DNA of 64,000 nt, from NCBI RefSeq assembly GCF_051622035.1, contig NC_135366.1:10191001-10255000 (forward strand), given 5' to 3'. Each line of letters opens with the position of its first letter. Position 1 is the first letter of the stretch. Position numbers and translations under genes: made by a program. Positions 13,201 to 26,200 of this stretch are shown one piece after another. The notes beneath the pieces are model-generated. The model did not search any database. It was not told the origin of the DNA and saw nothing but the letters and a program-made list of their open reading frames with translations. This stretch comes from Arctopsyche grandis. Its lineage: Eukaryota; Arthropoda; Insecta; Trichoptera; Hydropsychidae.

Positions 13201-16200
13201 GCGTCGTCGTTTTTGCGACAAGTCGACGACGCCCCTGCACTTTCTGACCAATCAGGCATCTGGTAATTCTGATGTATCGTAAGAAGGTAAGGTGGGATGG
13301 CATAGTTGCAAGGGCAGTGGCCCAGACGTTCGACGATGTCAATTCTATTTCGGTCTCACGATGCACATGCAGGGTCGCATCTAAAGCACCCATCTTTTGC
13401 CCAAATTGAACATATATTCAATATGTTGAATATATCCGCGTTGAAACAACATCAAACGTAGAGTTGCCAACAAGTCTATTTTTAAGAGAACATGTTCTCT
13501 TTTTTAATACAATTCTTTTGTTCCTTATCTTTTCTATGTAGTCCTCTTTTTCAATTTTGACAATAATTTTCTCACAAAATATGACGTGAGTGGAGAGGCT
13601 TTTGCAATATCTGGCCAAAATTCCAATGTAGAAAAAATATTTTCCATGATCAGCAGACAGTGGACTAAAGAATGAAAATTTCCACTGTCCGGGGTATTTT
13701 AAGCGTTGTATATAATTACAAAAATATTTCATCTTTAGAATTTTATAAAGAAATAAAAGAAAATAAGAAACGTTTGCACCAAATTAACAGTGTAGATAAA
13801 TATAGCAACAGAGATGATGAAATTGAGAGTAAGAATGAAGATGATTAAATTAATTTTTAAGCGCACTTTTCATGTTCCTAACTACATATGTATGTACTGG
13901 TTATTTTGAAATTGGAATAAGTCATATAATATTTCGCTTGAGATAGTTGGACTTTCCGTAAATTTGTTTTAAAAATTATTTTGATACTACATAAAAATAT
14001 ATGTATACATTATGATTTTTAACCTTATATGTAGATATAATCTTTCCCGTACTGATGGAATTTTACAACCTTGTAAAATAATGGTATTTTTGGTGCCTTA
14101 AATCAGTGCTTCCCAAATTGGGGGCCGTAGAATTTCAAATGTGTGTATTATAATTGTAAATTATAAATTTATAAATATGTGTATTACAATTGTAATAATT
14201 ACTGCCAAATAAACCTTTTAACTAGAAAAAAAATTTTTTAGGGGCTGGGAATTAATTCTTTCAGATTTAGGGGGCCGTGTCATGAAAGTAATTGGGAAGT
14301 AATTAAATGACTTATTTCACTTTAATAATAACCAGCACAATTGTAAAGAAATTTGTAAAAAATAAACATTTTTTGTTAAATGTTCTCTTTTTTTGTCCTT
14401 GACACTTGGGAACCCTAATCAAACGGAATAATTTTTCAAACGGAATTATTTGATTCGCATTGTAATCGAATTGCTAAATTAACATAGTTCTGCAAAATTG
14501 ATGCAATATTTTGTTATGTACGTTACATACATTTACAAGCTGTACAAAAAAAAATCAAGTCAAGTCAACAGTTGGATCCTTTTTGCAAAACTAATCTAAT
14601 TATTATATAAATGAAATGTTAACTTTTTAACTTTATCTGTGATTTGTACTACATATGGATATCCGCTTTGGCTTCCTGTCTTTGTTACCATAATTTCTCC
14701 CACTTCCTATGTTGTACTCGTTTGATTATATTTGTCTGGTGTGATATTAATTGGTTAATTTTATTGCAATTTCAGGTGTTGAGAACACGGAGGGGGGCGG
14801 CGGTGGTGGCAGCGGTCATAAAGCATCCTTTCGTGGTGCCAACAAGCTGGCTCGTCGTGCACGTTCCTTCAAGGAGGATCTACTGGAACGCATATCGGCC
14901 ATGCGTTCTCCAGGAGCACCCTCCACTCACACGGCACTACCTTCTCTTAGGTATACTATTCCAAATTGCTTAGTAGTCAAATTTATACAATGTGCATACA
15001 TTTATTGTATGAAAAAGTTTCATGAAATTAGATCCTTTCTATAAAACTATCATATTTCCAAACATGTTCTTTGTTTTGCATTAAACCTCCTATACGAAGC
15101 AGTATAGCATTGATGCAACCACCGAGAAGTGAATTTTTTCGATTGAAGAGAATTATTTCTGCAATACTGCTGGTCAAATTTAAATATTTGACTTCAAGTC
15201 GATCGTTTCCTATAAGATTTTGTCTATTTATCTGATTTCATTGTTGAAACGGTTCCTCATCAAATTGGCAAGACCATCCTACCTACTATTTGTCACCACT
15301 ATTTGAATATGATTTCAAATTTATAATCATAAAGATTTATTTATGTAGAAATTCAATACTGTAGATGTCGGTTAGGGGTAAAACTCGTAATGGCATCATG
15401 GTAGCATATGAAGTTTTATAAATAAATATAAAATTAAGATACTTATTAATAACATTCATCCTATTTTTTTTTTAGATCACAATCACCACTCAGTTCAAAA
15501 GGTCGTAATCAGCAGAAAGATGATCCAGAATCGAATCCGAGTAGAGATTTAGAATTATTAGTTAGACAAGTATGTCAATGTTTTTTTCTTGTGTATTTAC
15601 ATACATATTCATTTTTCGTTTATTAATTCATATTATTTATTTTAGGTTAAATGTGATTTAAAGCATTTTGGTGATGTGATATTGAAGAAAAAGCTTGAAA
15701 TGCTACCGGGTAACGGTACCATTGTTTTGGATACAATCACTAACATACATACAGGTATTTAGATTTGTATAACTTCTTCGTTGAATCATTGTTTAAAGTT
15801 CTCGATGAATAATTTTATTGTTCTTTTCGTTATCGTAGCTGTTAGGCCATATGTGCCACCGTTGGGAGCCTTTCCGTCGGCAAAACTAGGATCAGCGTTG
15901 ACTCGATTATGTCAAGCACTTGCGGATCTCATCAGACTATGCGATAAAAGTATGATAGCCGGAGAGAACTGTGCCGCTTTAGATAAAGCAAACGTTCAAC
16001 GCATTACAGAGGAAGTCCAAAAGGCAGTTGAGGTACAGATTTTTTTGGCGTTTGTATATAATAATAATAATTTACTGGATTTGTTTTTATAAATTTTTAT
16101 TATTAGGACTTGGCAAAGATTGCTGTTGAGGAAATTGCCGAAAATAATAATGCTGTCCATTTAAAATCAAACGGTACTACTGTTAAAGAGCCTAAGAATC

Positions 16201-19200
16201 TCAAATTGCAACCAAGGCCTGCTGCAGATGTTATGAGAATTTCATCTAACGATAGTCAGCGAAATTCTCTACCTGGTATGAGCTAGTCAATAATAATAAA
16301 CAAATAGTTGATTCAATAACAATAAGAATAAAAATACTTATTTCAGATATTCCGCTGACTCCACATGAACGCCAAATACTTGAAGGTGTAGGAAATGGTT
16401 TTAATATACGTAGTTCACATTCTACTGAATCAATATTGGATTCTGTTTCTCCTCAAGAACCTCCACCTAAACCCCCTATCCCAATTAGGTATTTCTCAAT
16501 ATTTATTAATTTTATATCTAATTCGTTTAATTATAGAATTAATTAGTCAATATTTTTCTCATAGATCACTAGTGACAGCTCCTCCATTACCGCCAAAAAA
16601 GAAACCAGTAGATTCGTGCCATCTATCTGCAACAGATCGGTATGTTAATTTACATATATACCGAATTACCCTTTTTGATATTTTTAAGATATATTTTCAA
16701 ATTTATTTTATTTTGTAGTTCATCACTTCAGTCTCACAGTAGTGGATCATTAGATTCAATGTTAAATGTTTCAAACGACGAAGAAATTAGGGCTATTATG
16801 GATCGAAATTCGACTAACTTTGACGATTCTTTACCGATGAGTATTGATGGTATAAAAATTGTAATACTTACATACACATACATACATATGTATATAAAAT
16901 TTTTGAAAACCTTTTATAATTTTTTTCAGGAACAATAGCTCCATTAAATAATAGATTATCACTGGAATCTAATTCTACATTAGACACAAGCTCAAATATA
17001 TGCGCAAATAATAATCATTTATCCAATGAAATGATTCCCCATTCATCTCAAATAGGCGATATTTATTTGGGTGAATCTGCCATCAATCCAAACATTAACC
17101 AACACAGGTTAATATTTGATAGTATTTTTAGTTATAATGTAAAATTTTATTCACTAAAACTTTATTCTTTTGTATACTAGATTTTCAAGTGAGTCTGGAT
17201 TTGTTTCAATGGGCAATACTCGTAATTCTGAAATATCTTATTCGAGCTTCAACAGTTCTTCACTTTTGCAACACCAGAAATCGTCACTGTCTTACATAGA
17301 CTCCACACCTACCCCGAGCGATTTACCGTCTTCTATGCTAACAGACTTAATCAATAATGACAAGTGTCAGATAGTATCATCGAATAAAGTTCTCGACGTG
17401 AGCAGTATGGCGAACGTCGTCCAGCATTCCATGAAAGAAATGTCGTCTAAAAGAGTTTTCGGTGTATACGGTAGAACGTTCACAACCAACGAAAGCTTCA
17501 ATTCGTCAATGTCCACCAATACTGTAGACATTCAAAAAACATCCGTACAATCGTTCGCCCAGAAGAATTCTACTCAAGCTATAGTCATTGACCAGAGTAA
17601 TACCAGCAGTAAAGTGAGCGTGAGCGTTAATAATACAAGTTTTTCATCGGAAAATTCCGACACTGTTCAAATTAGTTCTGAAAATAATGTATCGACTGAT
17701 GTGTGTGATTCCAATTCATTGCCGCCTGCTCTACCGGTCAAAACAAGAATAAACAGCAAACTGGGCTTTCAAAATGATAATTTAAGTGATCATAGTTTAT
17801 TTAATTCGTCTATTGATGATCAGACTATTGAATTCAGGTAATTTTATATACATATATTTTTTAATTTTATTGTAGACAATAGAACCTGTGTTTAATAATG
17901 CATATGTTGTCTCGATTAACCATGTATGTATTGTTTCTATTGCTTATAAGGATGTTTGTTGTTTTATTCAGAGATCGTATAACACCTTGTCCTATTCATT
18001 GCCACGCAGATGGAATGATGCAAAGGCCTCATACATTGATGGACCAATCATGTAGTCAGCCACCACCGCTTCCCATAAAGAAGAAACACAGTTAGTTTTC
18101 GATGTTTATATATTATTTTTTTTTTATTATAGTTTCCAACCTTCATTAATGTCATATTTAATGCTTAAAATGGTGATGGAAAATTAACACAATGGTGGAT
18201 TACTCATCTCTTTGACAGTTCTTTTAGTTTTATATACATATTTATTAATTCAAGCGATTACACTTTAAATCTCTGCTTTTTGTTAGTTGACAATATAAAT
18301 AGTATCTTTTCACAAGGCATAATATAATATTTTAAGATTGATAGTCTGCAGCTTCACCTGCAAAATTTATTTAGCCATCACTATGTGCGTTTTTTTTTTT
18401 GATAATATTTATTTCCACAATTGTATATCAGAAGCTTTAATTCTGGAAATTAGTCGGATTTTAATTTAAAAATTTTATTATTTATTATTTTAATTTTTTA
18501 ACAATTTTTTGTTGGAGTATGTAAGCTTATTGTTTATGTTAATCATATAAATGTGGAATCCTGTTTGATATTTGTTGTTACATGTTGCATTTTCAATGAG
18601 AACTAATATAACAATTATCATTAAAATCCCATTATATGTGTGTATATGTGTACCTGTTCATGTGCATCATATCATCTAGTTACAAAATAATTTGAAATTT
18701 GTTACATAATGACATTCATCTTATCAAGTTAGGTTTTTAATAAATTAAAATCATTCACTTTTTTATTTTTATTTGAAAAATAAATTCAGAAAATTGAAAA
18801 TCATTTTAATTTAAATAATGCTTCTTTGAATTGATTAAAGTTTCCAGTTAAAATCTAAATAAACCAAACATTTCAAATTGCCAGATTGTCATATACAAGA
18901 TGTCCATTTAAATGCATTGTCTTTTTCTCCGTTATAAATTCAATTTCAACATGATTGCATCGTCTTGTATATGTATTATCCTTTTTGATCTAATTATTCA
19001 TTAAATTTTAATTTCTATTGTAATAATTTTGAGCTAACCTTGTTTGTATCTTACTATTTTCTCTCTCCAAACATCTCATCTGCATTACGTGTCCACTTCA
19101 GTGTTCCAAAGTGTCGCTTATTCGGGTGAGTCTTTTATAGTTCAAAAACATTTGCTTGGAATTATTTTGCATGGAACCTTGCGTTCATCAACTGCAGTAG

Positions 19201-19307
19201 TTGTTTTTACTCATCACTTTTTTTTTTGTTTATTGCTTTTAACAAAATTCATTGCTTTTACAATTTTTTATATGCTTGTTTATTTAATGTATGCATACAT
19301 ACATATA

Positions 19308-19391
<84 letters not shown>

Positions 19392-22300
19392 CTTTCAAAT
19401 TACTGAGATGAATAGTGAAAAAAATACTTTTTCGAAGAAAAAAAAAATTGACATGCATGGACACACATCTCATCATGTATTCAGATATCATTCATCTACA
19501 TGTTTATATACATTTATTACATACATATATGTATACGTATGTATTTCCCGTACACCGGTGTGTTGAATACACATTTCGAAATTATTTCTAACTTAATTTC
19601 TCACCTGGGCAATATGCTAGTTACAAATATATTAATAAATGCATGTTTTATGTATTTGCTCTTGTACAGTTATTTAATTTTTCTGTGTATAAATACATAT
19701 AATCATGATTGATTTTTTTTTTACTCAAAATAGTTATAAACATGAAATGATCTTAAATTAGATTATGTCTTTGTATTATTTTTTTAGCATAATTTACCTT
19801 AAATTTAATTTTGATATAAATATTTGATTTTTTTATTGTGGCTCTTGATGCATGTTTTTATAAAATCTTGATTTTAATTTTAAAATTAATTATGTATTTT
19901 TTAATTTATCATTAATTATTTATATTTTTAACACAAAATTAATGCATTCAATAATTTGGCACAAAACTTACAGGCACAACTTTATTATCACTTAAATTTT
20001 GCTTTACGACAAAACATTGAAACAATAACATTGGAAGTGTTCTTTCTGGAGAATATTGATATTCCATAATTAGCATTCCTATCCTACTTATGAAAACTTA
20101 CTTTTGAATTATTGAAATTGTTTCATACACGTAGCACTTCAAAGGATTTACTATATTCATCCCGAGTTTAAAAAAAAATGAAAATACTTAACGTGTAGTA
20201 ATTTTTAGTAATGGCGTATATGGAAATGTTCGGAAACTGCAGTCACTCTCCACAAAGTTCTACAGAGTTTCTCCGACACTCTGTCCACGCGTATAATTCA
20301 GAACATTCGGCGAGTCATTTTGTATCGTCATCCCAATTTCAACAACTGACCAACGCATCATTTGGATTGAATAATAGTCAGAACGGACAAAGCATTGTCA
20401 ATAATGTTCTTGGATGTAATCAGCAATTAACACAAAGTCATACTCTGCATCACTTCAGTATTTCCTCGGGAGGTGGAAATAACAATCAACAAACCATAAG
20501 GTAAAAAAATTGAATTATGTTAAATTTATCCATTTACTATTATTTCAGCATGGTGTAGATTATTATTTTATTTTTTAAAGTGGATTTTCTTCACCTCTGA
20601 AGTCCCCTAATTTTATTAGAGAAGATTCCATAAAATCTGATGCCTCATCCATAAATAGTTTATCAACAAATAGTTCGAATCTACCAGTGAATGCTATCAC
20701 CTCCTCAATTCCACCAGCATTACCACCAAAGAAAATAAAAGCTAAACAGGTTAAATAGTTTTCCCGTATATTCACTAGATTTTGAAGTATGTAGTTATTC
20801 CTTAATTGACACATTATTTTTTTATGATTTTTAACAGACTCCGAACCATTCACCTGCTAAACCACCTCTCAGTCCAAAACCCCCACTTGTGACCCAAACT
20901 GGAACATCTTCACCAACAACACCTGGGCCATTGACGTGCACCACACCAAATGGACGAATTTCTACAAGTCCTGCCCCAAGATTCCAATTCGATCCTCCAT
21001 CGGTGATAATCGAAAATGCCTTATTATTAGTAAATTTCCAACTTTTGTTTATAATTTCTTTTGAAATATATGTATATTCAAATGTTTTGTCTTCATACTT
21101 TGATAGATAATGATGAACTATATAAATGCTCTTTTTAGAATGCTGAAGACGATCAGTGGCAACAGAATGCAAACAAACCGGGGAAATTCCCCGTTGAAGA
21201 CTTAGATTTGGAACCGAGAACAAATGCTAGCTCTAGTCCAAGTAGTCGCGATGCCGATCCTAGTTTAGAAACTGAGGTACTATTACATAATATTTCAAAA
21301 GTGGAGTATTCAGTATTCTTTGAGAAAAGTAAATTTTGTGATAACTCAAACTTTTGACTTTGTTTAGACTGAAAATGAACCTGATATAATATTAGAATTG
21401 GATGTATCTGCAAGACTTGTGCGGAAACGACCTACGGAAGATGGCCCGGAAATAAGAGGTGGAAATCCAGATGCGCTTATCGTACATGCCATAAAATGTA
21501 CCAAAGGTAATATTAATTTTTAATCTTAATATTCATCATTTTCATAATGCTGATTATGATTTATATTTCTTAGCATTATTTATAATAATAAAAATTCATT
21601 TTTCATTCCATTAATCATGTTTTTCACTTACTGCCGCTTTTTGCAGATAAAAATACAGGTAATCATTAGTTTGTAACTTTTATTTATACTGGTCATTTTT
21701 CATCATTTGTTTTCTCAAATCATCGTAGATGTATAAACCTCTGTACAATATTATTTTTCGCAGATTTTTCTTATCAAGAGGCATTCCTAACTACATATAG
21801 AACATTCGTATCCCCGTTGAATTTAATAGAAAAACTGAATAGAAGGCATGCATTTTTAGCAAGACACGGTCAAAATACTAAAGCTAGGGAAGTCCAATCT
21901 CTGTTGACGAGAATTGTGGGTGATCTTACGTACGTATTTTAGTTTTTTCATTTTTCTGTCAGTATTAGATTGTATATAAATTTAGTTTTTAAATTTATAT
22001 GTTTAGAATGGCTGATATGGATAATGAACTTATGGTAACTATTATGGACTTTGTATATGGCTTAGTTTGCTCTGGAGATTTAGCTATGGCCAAAGTTTTA
22101 AGAGTTATAATTTTAGAAAAGTACAAGGCAAAACAACTAGCGGTTAGTATATATATATACTTTTTCGATTTAACATATTATGTATAGAACTATATATCTA
22201 CATACCTATTACATATTGTTTTATATTAAAAATATGTGCTCATTTTTTACAGTTGCAGCAACAACAATCTCTGGCAGCTGGACTTCAATGGACCGCCACT

Positions 22301-23265
22301 GTTTCAGCACGACGTGATTCGGTGCTTGAACAAAAAGCAGAAGCAGTGGCTGAACAAATGACGCTGCTAGACGCAGAATTATTTACAAGAATTCCACCGC
22401 CAGAAGCATTACTTTGGGCGCGAGATCAGTGTGAAGAAACGAGTCCAAATCTTACTAGATTTACAGAACATTTTAATAAAATGAGTTATTGGTAAGCAAT
22501 GTTGAAGATTTTATTTAAAATTAATTTTCCAATGAAAAGCCCTGGTTGTTTAACTTTATTGTATTATTTTCAGGGCACGATCTCGTATATTAGAACAAGA
22601 GGAAGCCCGTGACAGGGAAAAATATGTGAGCAAATTTATCAAAGTCATGAAGCATTTGCGAAAAATGAATAATTTCAATTCATATTTGGCGCTACTGAGT
22701 GCTCTTGATTCTGCTCCTATTCGCCGTCTTGACTGGCAAAAACATATCATTGATGGACTCAAAGAATATTGTGCTCTCATAGATAGCAGCTCAAGTTTTA
22801 GGGCTTACAGACAGGCATTAGCTGAGACACAGCCTCCTTGCATACCATATATGTAAGTTTATTTCTTCGGACATTAACATAACTCGGTATAGTCTCAAAT
22901 TTATACATAATTTTTTTTACAGAGGATTAGTATTACAAGATTTGACATTCGTTCACATTGGTAATTCGGACTTGTTACAAGACGGAAGTATCAATTTTTC
23001 AAAACGTTGGCAACAATATCATATATTGGAAAATATGAAACGTTTTAGCAAAGCGTAAGTATTTGTACTTCGATAATTTCTAATTCACTATACATTTAGT
23101 TGATTATATATATTTATTGATTATAGCCAATACACTTTCAAAAAGAATGAGCGTATAATTGCAATGTTTAACGGCTTTGACGATGTATTAAATGAAGAAG
23201 CAATGTGGCAAATATCTGAAGCGATCAAACCAAGAGGCAGTAGAAAGAACAACTCCAACTCTTAG
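9432..23265 (+). CDS. C3G: C3G / RAPGEF1, Rap1 guanine-nucleotide exchange factor (spliced)
   Basis: C3G activates Rap1 (and R-Ras) downstream of Crk adaptors at receptor and adhesion complexes. Exons seen: 9432-10200, 14776-14950, 15476-15569, 15646-15754, 15839-16032, 16107-16275, 16347-16488, 16565-16639, 16719-16849, 16930-17107, 17181-17837, 17972-18090, 20209-20500, 20581-20749, 20838-21029, 21139-21276, 21368-21506, 21764-21929, 22007-22142, 22253-22491, 22574-22852, 22923-23054, 23127-23265. Every junction is GT-AG with compatible phase, and the total is 4833 nt (1610 codons plus stop). The middle is low-complexity with Crk-SH3-type P-x-L-P-x-K motifs ([34 protein letters not shown]). 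From about exon 17 on come the RasGEF N-terminal module ([18 protein letters not shown]) and the catalytic CDC25 domain ([18 protein letters not shown], then [14 protein letters not shown]). The domain is certain. The first exon is less so: it joins in phase but has no recognisable domain. The GTG codon at 9426 is not used; ATG is at 9432. Confidence 0.9.
10884..11866. mobile_element. Decayed hAT transposon with 8-bp target duplication
   Basis: The ends are inverted: CAGGCCCGGCCCGAGA on the left, and CAGGGCCGGCTCAAAG when the right end is read on the minus strand. The flanks are ATTACACA (10876-10883) and ATTATACA (11867-11874), a 7/8 matching 8-bp target duplication as expected for hAT. Inside, on the minus strand at about 11300-11520, broken frames encode the hAT C-terminal dimerisation motif ([16 protein letters not shown], then [20 protein letters not shown]). 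A C-tract lies at 10933-10945. It sits in the first C3G intron. Confidence 0.85.
11300..11520 (-). pseudogene. hAT transposase C-terminal (dimerisation) remnant
   Basis: The minus-strand translation gives [20 protein letters not shown] followed, after stops and a frame change, by [20 protein letters not shown] and [12 protein letters not shown]. These are the conserved hAT dimerisation blocks (S-x-E-R-x-F-S/K, then the I-x-F-A-x-x-K-A-R-K-like end) of the TTF/ZMYM-type transposases. Stops and a shift show that it is dead. Confidence 0.75.
13148..13393 (-). CDS. Unrecognised GC-richer open frame (81 codons)
   Basis: This minus-strand frame begins [20 protein letters not shown]. It is clearly richer in G+C than the surrounding C3G intron and contains runs such as [15 protein letters not shown] recognise no family, and no splice partners are obvious. 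It may be part of a transposable element or chance; it is listed because its composition stands out. Confidence 0.2.
   Translation of the reverse strand: MGALDATLHVHRETEIELTSSNVWATALATMPSHLTFLRYIRITRCLIGQKVQGRRRLVAKTTTRRNLSIQSPEEKVDGLS
13560..13850 (+). pseudogene. Fragment of a second hAT-like transposase C-terminus
   Basis: The plus-strand frame reads [20 protein letters not shown] followed by WTKE, then a degenerate stretch and [19 protein letters not shown]. The N-x-x-V-E-x-x-F-S-x-M/x-x-x-W-T-x-E pattern is the conserved end of a hAT-derived transposase group. Stops interrupt it. It belongs to a different lineage from the remnant at 11300. Confidence 0.5.
15097..15325 (+). mobile_element. 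tRNA-derived SINE, copy 4 (head diverged)
   Basis: The tRNA-like head is weak (GCAGTATAGCATTGATGCAACC), but the body is clear: ATTTGACTTCAAGTCGATCGTTTCC, then TTCATTGTTGAAACGGTTCC, AATTGGCAAGACCATCC and the ATTTGAATATGATTTCAAA tail. It lies in the C3G intron between 14950 and 15476. Confidence 0.75.
19102..19125 (+). CDS. C3G: C3G candidate 24-nt cassette microexon
   Basis: The segment is preceded by CCACTTCAG and followed by GTGAGT, an excellent donor. It is 24 nt long, starts and ends in phase 1, and would insert eight codons (MFQSVAYS frame) between the ...PLPIKKKH and MAYMEMFG parts of the protein without shifting frame. Both neighbouring exons also join perfectly without it, so it looks like a skippable cassette. 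Transcript evidence would be needed to prove use. Confidence 0.6.
19311..19388. repeat. (AT)n microsatellite
   Basis: This is an uninterrupted dinucleotide AT repeat of about 39 units inside a C3G intron. The long IYIYIY open frames across it are artefacts of the repeat. Confidence 0.95.
21647..21658 (+). CDS. C3G: C3G candidate 12-nt cassette microexon
   Basis: ATAAAAATACAG lies between TTTTTGCAG and GTAATC. It is phase 1 at both ends and adds four codons (DKNT) between IKCTK and DFSYQEAF at the entrance of the RasGEF N-terminal module. Skipping it keeps the frame. The flanking introns are short (140 nt and 105 nt), which fits microexon definition. Confidence 0.55.
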
Positions 23266-26200
23266 GATAATCGTATTTTTTTGTTTGTTTTATAAATAAA
23301 TATTCAGTTCAATCGGTTTTGTATTGATATTTAATTTGTAAATTATTTTTATATTTCTTTTGGCTGTAGATATATCATCAAATGTATCATTCGTTGATTT
23401 ATCCTCCAAATGTTTGGTGCCAAGTATTAAAACATCATTTTAAGAATAATGCCAAATATTAAATAAGTTTCTTTGTCATGAGAAACGCATGTACTGTATG
23501 CAGATCTGTAGTTATACATACATATATGTATAATCTCCTATGAATATGTACATTAAAAATACACAATTTTCCATTTTAAGTAATTATAATATCTCGGTCA
23601 AATTAACTCGATCATCGGAAATATCTTAATGTTATAATTTCAAACCACCCCATCTTCCTTTAACTACAATTCTGCGTATGTGCACAGATACACATACACA
23701 CATGTACATATCGATTGTGTGATATTCTATTATTGGTAATATCAGTCGCATTTCAGTATAGACTATTTTATAATAATTAATTGAATATGCAAATTGCATG
23801 TAGCACCATTTAATATTTATTTACTTTTATTGTTAAAACTATTTATTCCTATTAAAAGATCAATTTTTAACGACAATGTCTAACTACATGATTTTTTTTT
23901 TTTTTATTGTTTTGTCATGAATTTATTTATTGAAATGAGTCATTTAGATTTATAATTTATGTACTATATTTGTAAACATACTTGTATTAATTTTGCACAA
24001 AAATATTAATGTGTAGTAAATACTATATGATATTGAAGATATTATTAAATTATTGTATATGTATATAGTAAGAGAACAGTATGTCAGTCGGATTTTAATA
24101 GTGGAATGATACGATGTGTGAATAAATTCTATGTATATTTTTTCATTTATTGTTCCATGTGTATTTTATTTTTAAATTAAATATACTCTTAACATATTTG
24201 TGTTTTGACCAATGTTATAATGAATATTTTGATTGGTCAGACTACGAATACATATGTAAATTATATGTAACATCTTTATGTTGCCATCTCAGCGTACCAA
24301 AATGCTGATGTAATATTACTAAAACATTTTGCGTAATATTTTGACAGTATTATACCAGTATTGTTGATTTTGATACTGGTATTGCTACGGCTTAAGATGA
24401 TTCTAAAAATTATACTAGTTTTGAAAACGATACAATGGCTTAAATGGAGCTGAGCCGTTCGCTCAGCAAATCAACCCCCGGGACTGGAACAGCCGCAATG
24501 TGTACACCAAGAGATTATTAAATATAATTCAATTTAGACGAAATATAAGCATCGTTGTTTTTGCATGAACGTAGTTGAAATATTGCATGCATTTCAGAAT
24601 AATGTTAATATTCAAATAGATCTTTAGGCAATCGGTGAAATTTTTCCTTACTGGATAAAAGCTAAAAGATTAAATTTATCTACTATTGTTATTGTAGATT
24701 AACTCGATCACTATCGTCATTATGTCTTCGATTAACTAAAAGAAATATCATATTTTAAACGTTTTGATATAAGCTTGCCTAATTGAAGTTTGGTGCTCAC
24801 TTTTCAAAGACATTGCAATAATTATCTGCCTTCTAGCACTCCTTGAATTACAACTATTAGTTGTTTATAATGCTTTGACATTATATCATAGTGTATTTGT
24901 TGATACATTAGCATACGTGAACATATTTCTTGCTGAAATAAGTGTTTTACAGACGAATCGTGCCATTCTTCATCAAAATCGTTATATGAAATTATTCCAC
25001 AATTTTATTTTTGCTATGTAATGAAAGCTTTTCATGACATTCATAATATCAACATGAATTATTTTCATTTTGACGTTTTTTTCCCCTCATTCAGATTGTT
25101 CCCAGATATTGAAATTTAAATGAAATTAATTAATAACGCTACTTAGGTAGGTAGTGGTCTAATTAAATCATCATCTAGTCCAAAAGATATTTTGTATTAT
25201 ATAATTAATCTTATAAGTTACACGTATGTGTATTAAACCTTATCATACAATGGTATGTAAAGCGTTTAATACATTTTTTTTGGAAAACGGCACATCTCTA
25301 ATTCTATTTATATTTGTATTTACACTCAATTTATGACATTTCAATTGTACATACATTCATATACAGTGATTTAAACTATGCTTTTTTGTTATTCGTGTAT
25401 TTCTTCTTATGTTACGGTTGTTATTTTGTATTAGGTTTATGATTTGCATTATGAGATATAAATATATTTGATAATTTTTTTAATTGATCTATTTACATTA
25501 TTTTCATTAATAAATTTTTTTATTTATTTTTTGTTTTATTATTTTTTTTTTATCTCACTCAGCAGATTTTTTTCCGGTGTTAACTTTCGGGTTTAAAATT
25601 TTTTTCTCACATGTATATTGTCATCATTTTTAATTATTTACTTGCAGTTTTAAACTTTAAAAGAATAATCGGAATCTTCTCGGATTAAAAAAAAATGAAA
25701 AACTTCAGGAGAGAAGGGTATTTATATGAATATTTATAGAATTTATTAAATTGAAACACATAAAAGGGAAATTGGAACTAATATGAACAACGACATTAAA
25801 GTTAAGGGAATTTCAATAGTGAAATATACAAGAAGAAACATAAATTGAACGAAATATTATTTACTATAAAGCTGTGATATTTTTTAATTAAAAAAAATCT
25901 TTTTCGTAAAATCTGTTTAAGCACTCTATACACGTTTACACTAAAATAGGTTTCTAATTTACTGTAGGGTTCAATGTGTGTATTTTTTTACCATAGATAT
26001 AAACGTTTAAAGAAGTATTATTTTTATGAGAATGCTAAAGGACTATCAGAATGACTGGCATACTAGCGTAGGTTGTGAACGTTTTGAGAATAGATAAGAC
26101 TTATTGACGAATTAGAGTTCTTTGAAAGAATGTTTGCTTTAGTATTTTGTTTACACTTATTTATGGAATGAAACCACATTGAATATATTTTATAATGTTG

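Larger units (their letters stand above)
18091..20208. other. C3G intron with a microexon and an AT microsatellite
   Basis: This 2.1-kb intron is very AT-rich. The two features I can support are the 24-nt microexon candidate at 19102-19125 and the (AT)n tract at 19311-19388. Confidence 0.7.

Noticed and set aside
14100..14410. A possible hAT element starting CAGTGCTTCCCAAA at about 14105
   Set aside because: I found no matching inverted right end or target duplication, so no element border can be supported.
19044..19566. Several open frames of 60-120 codons rich in IYIY
   Set aside because: They are translations of the (AT)n microsatellite.
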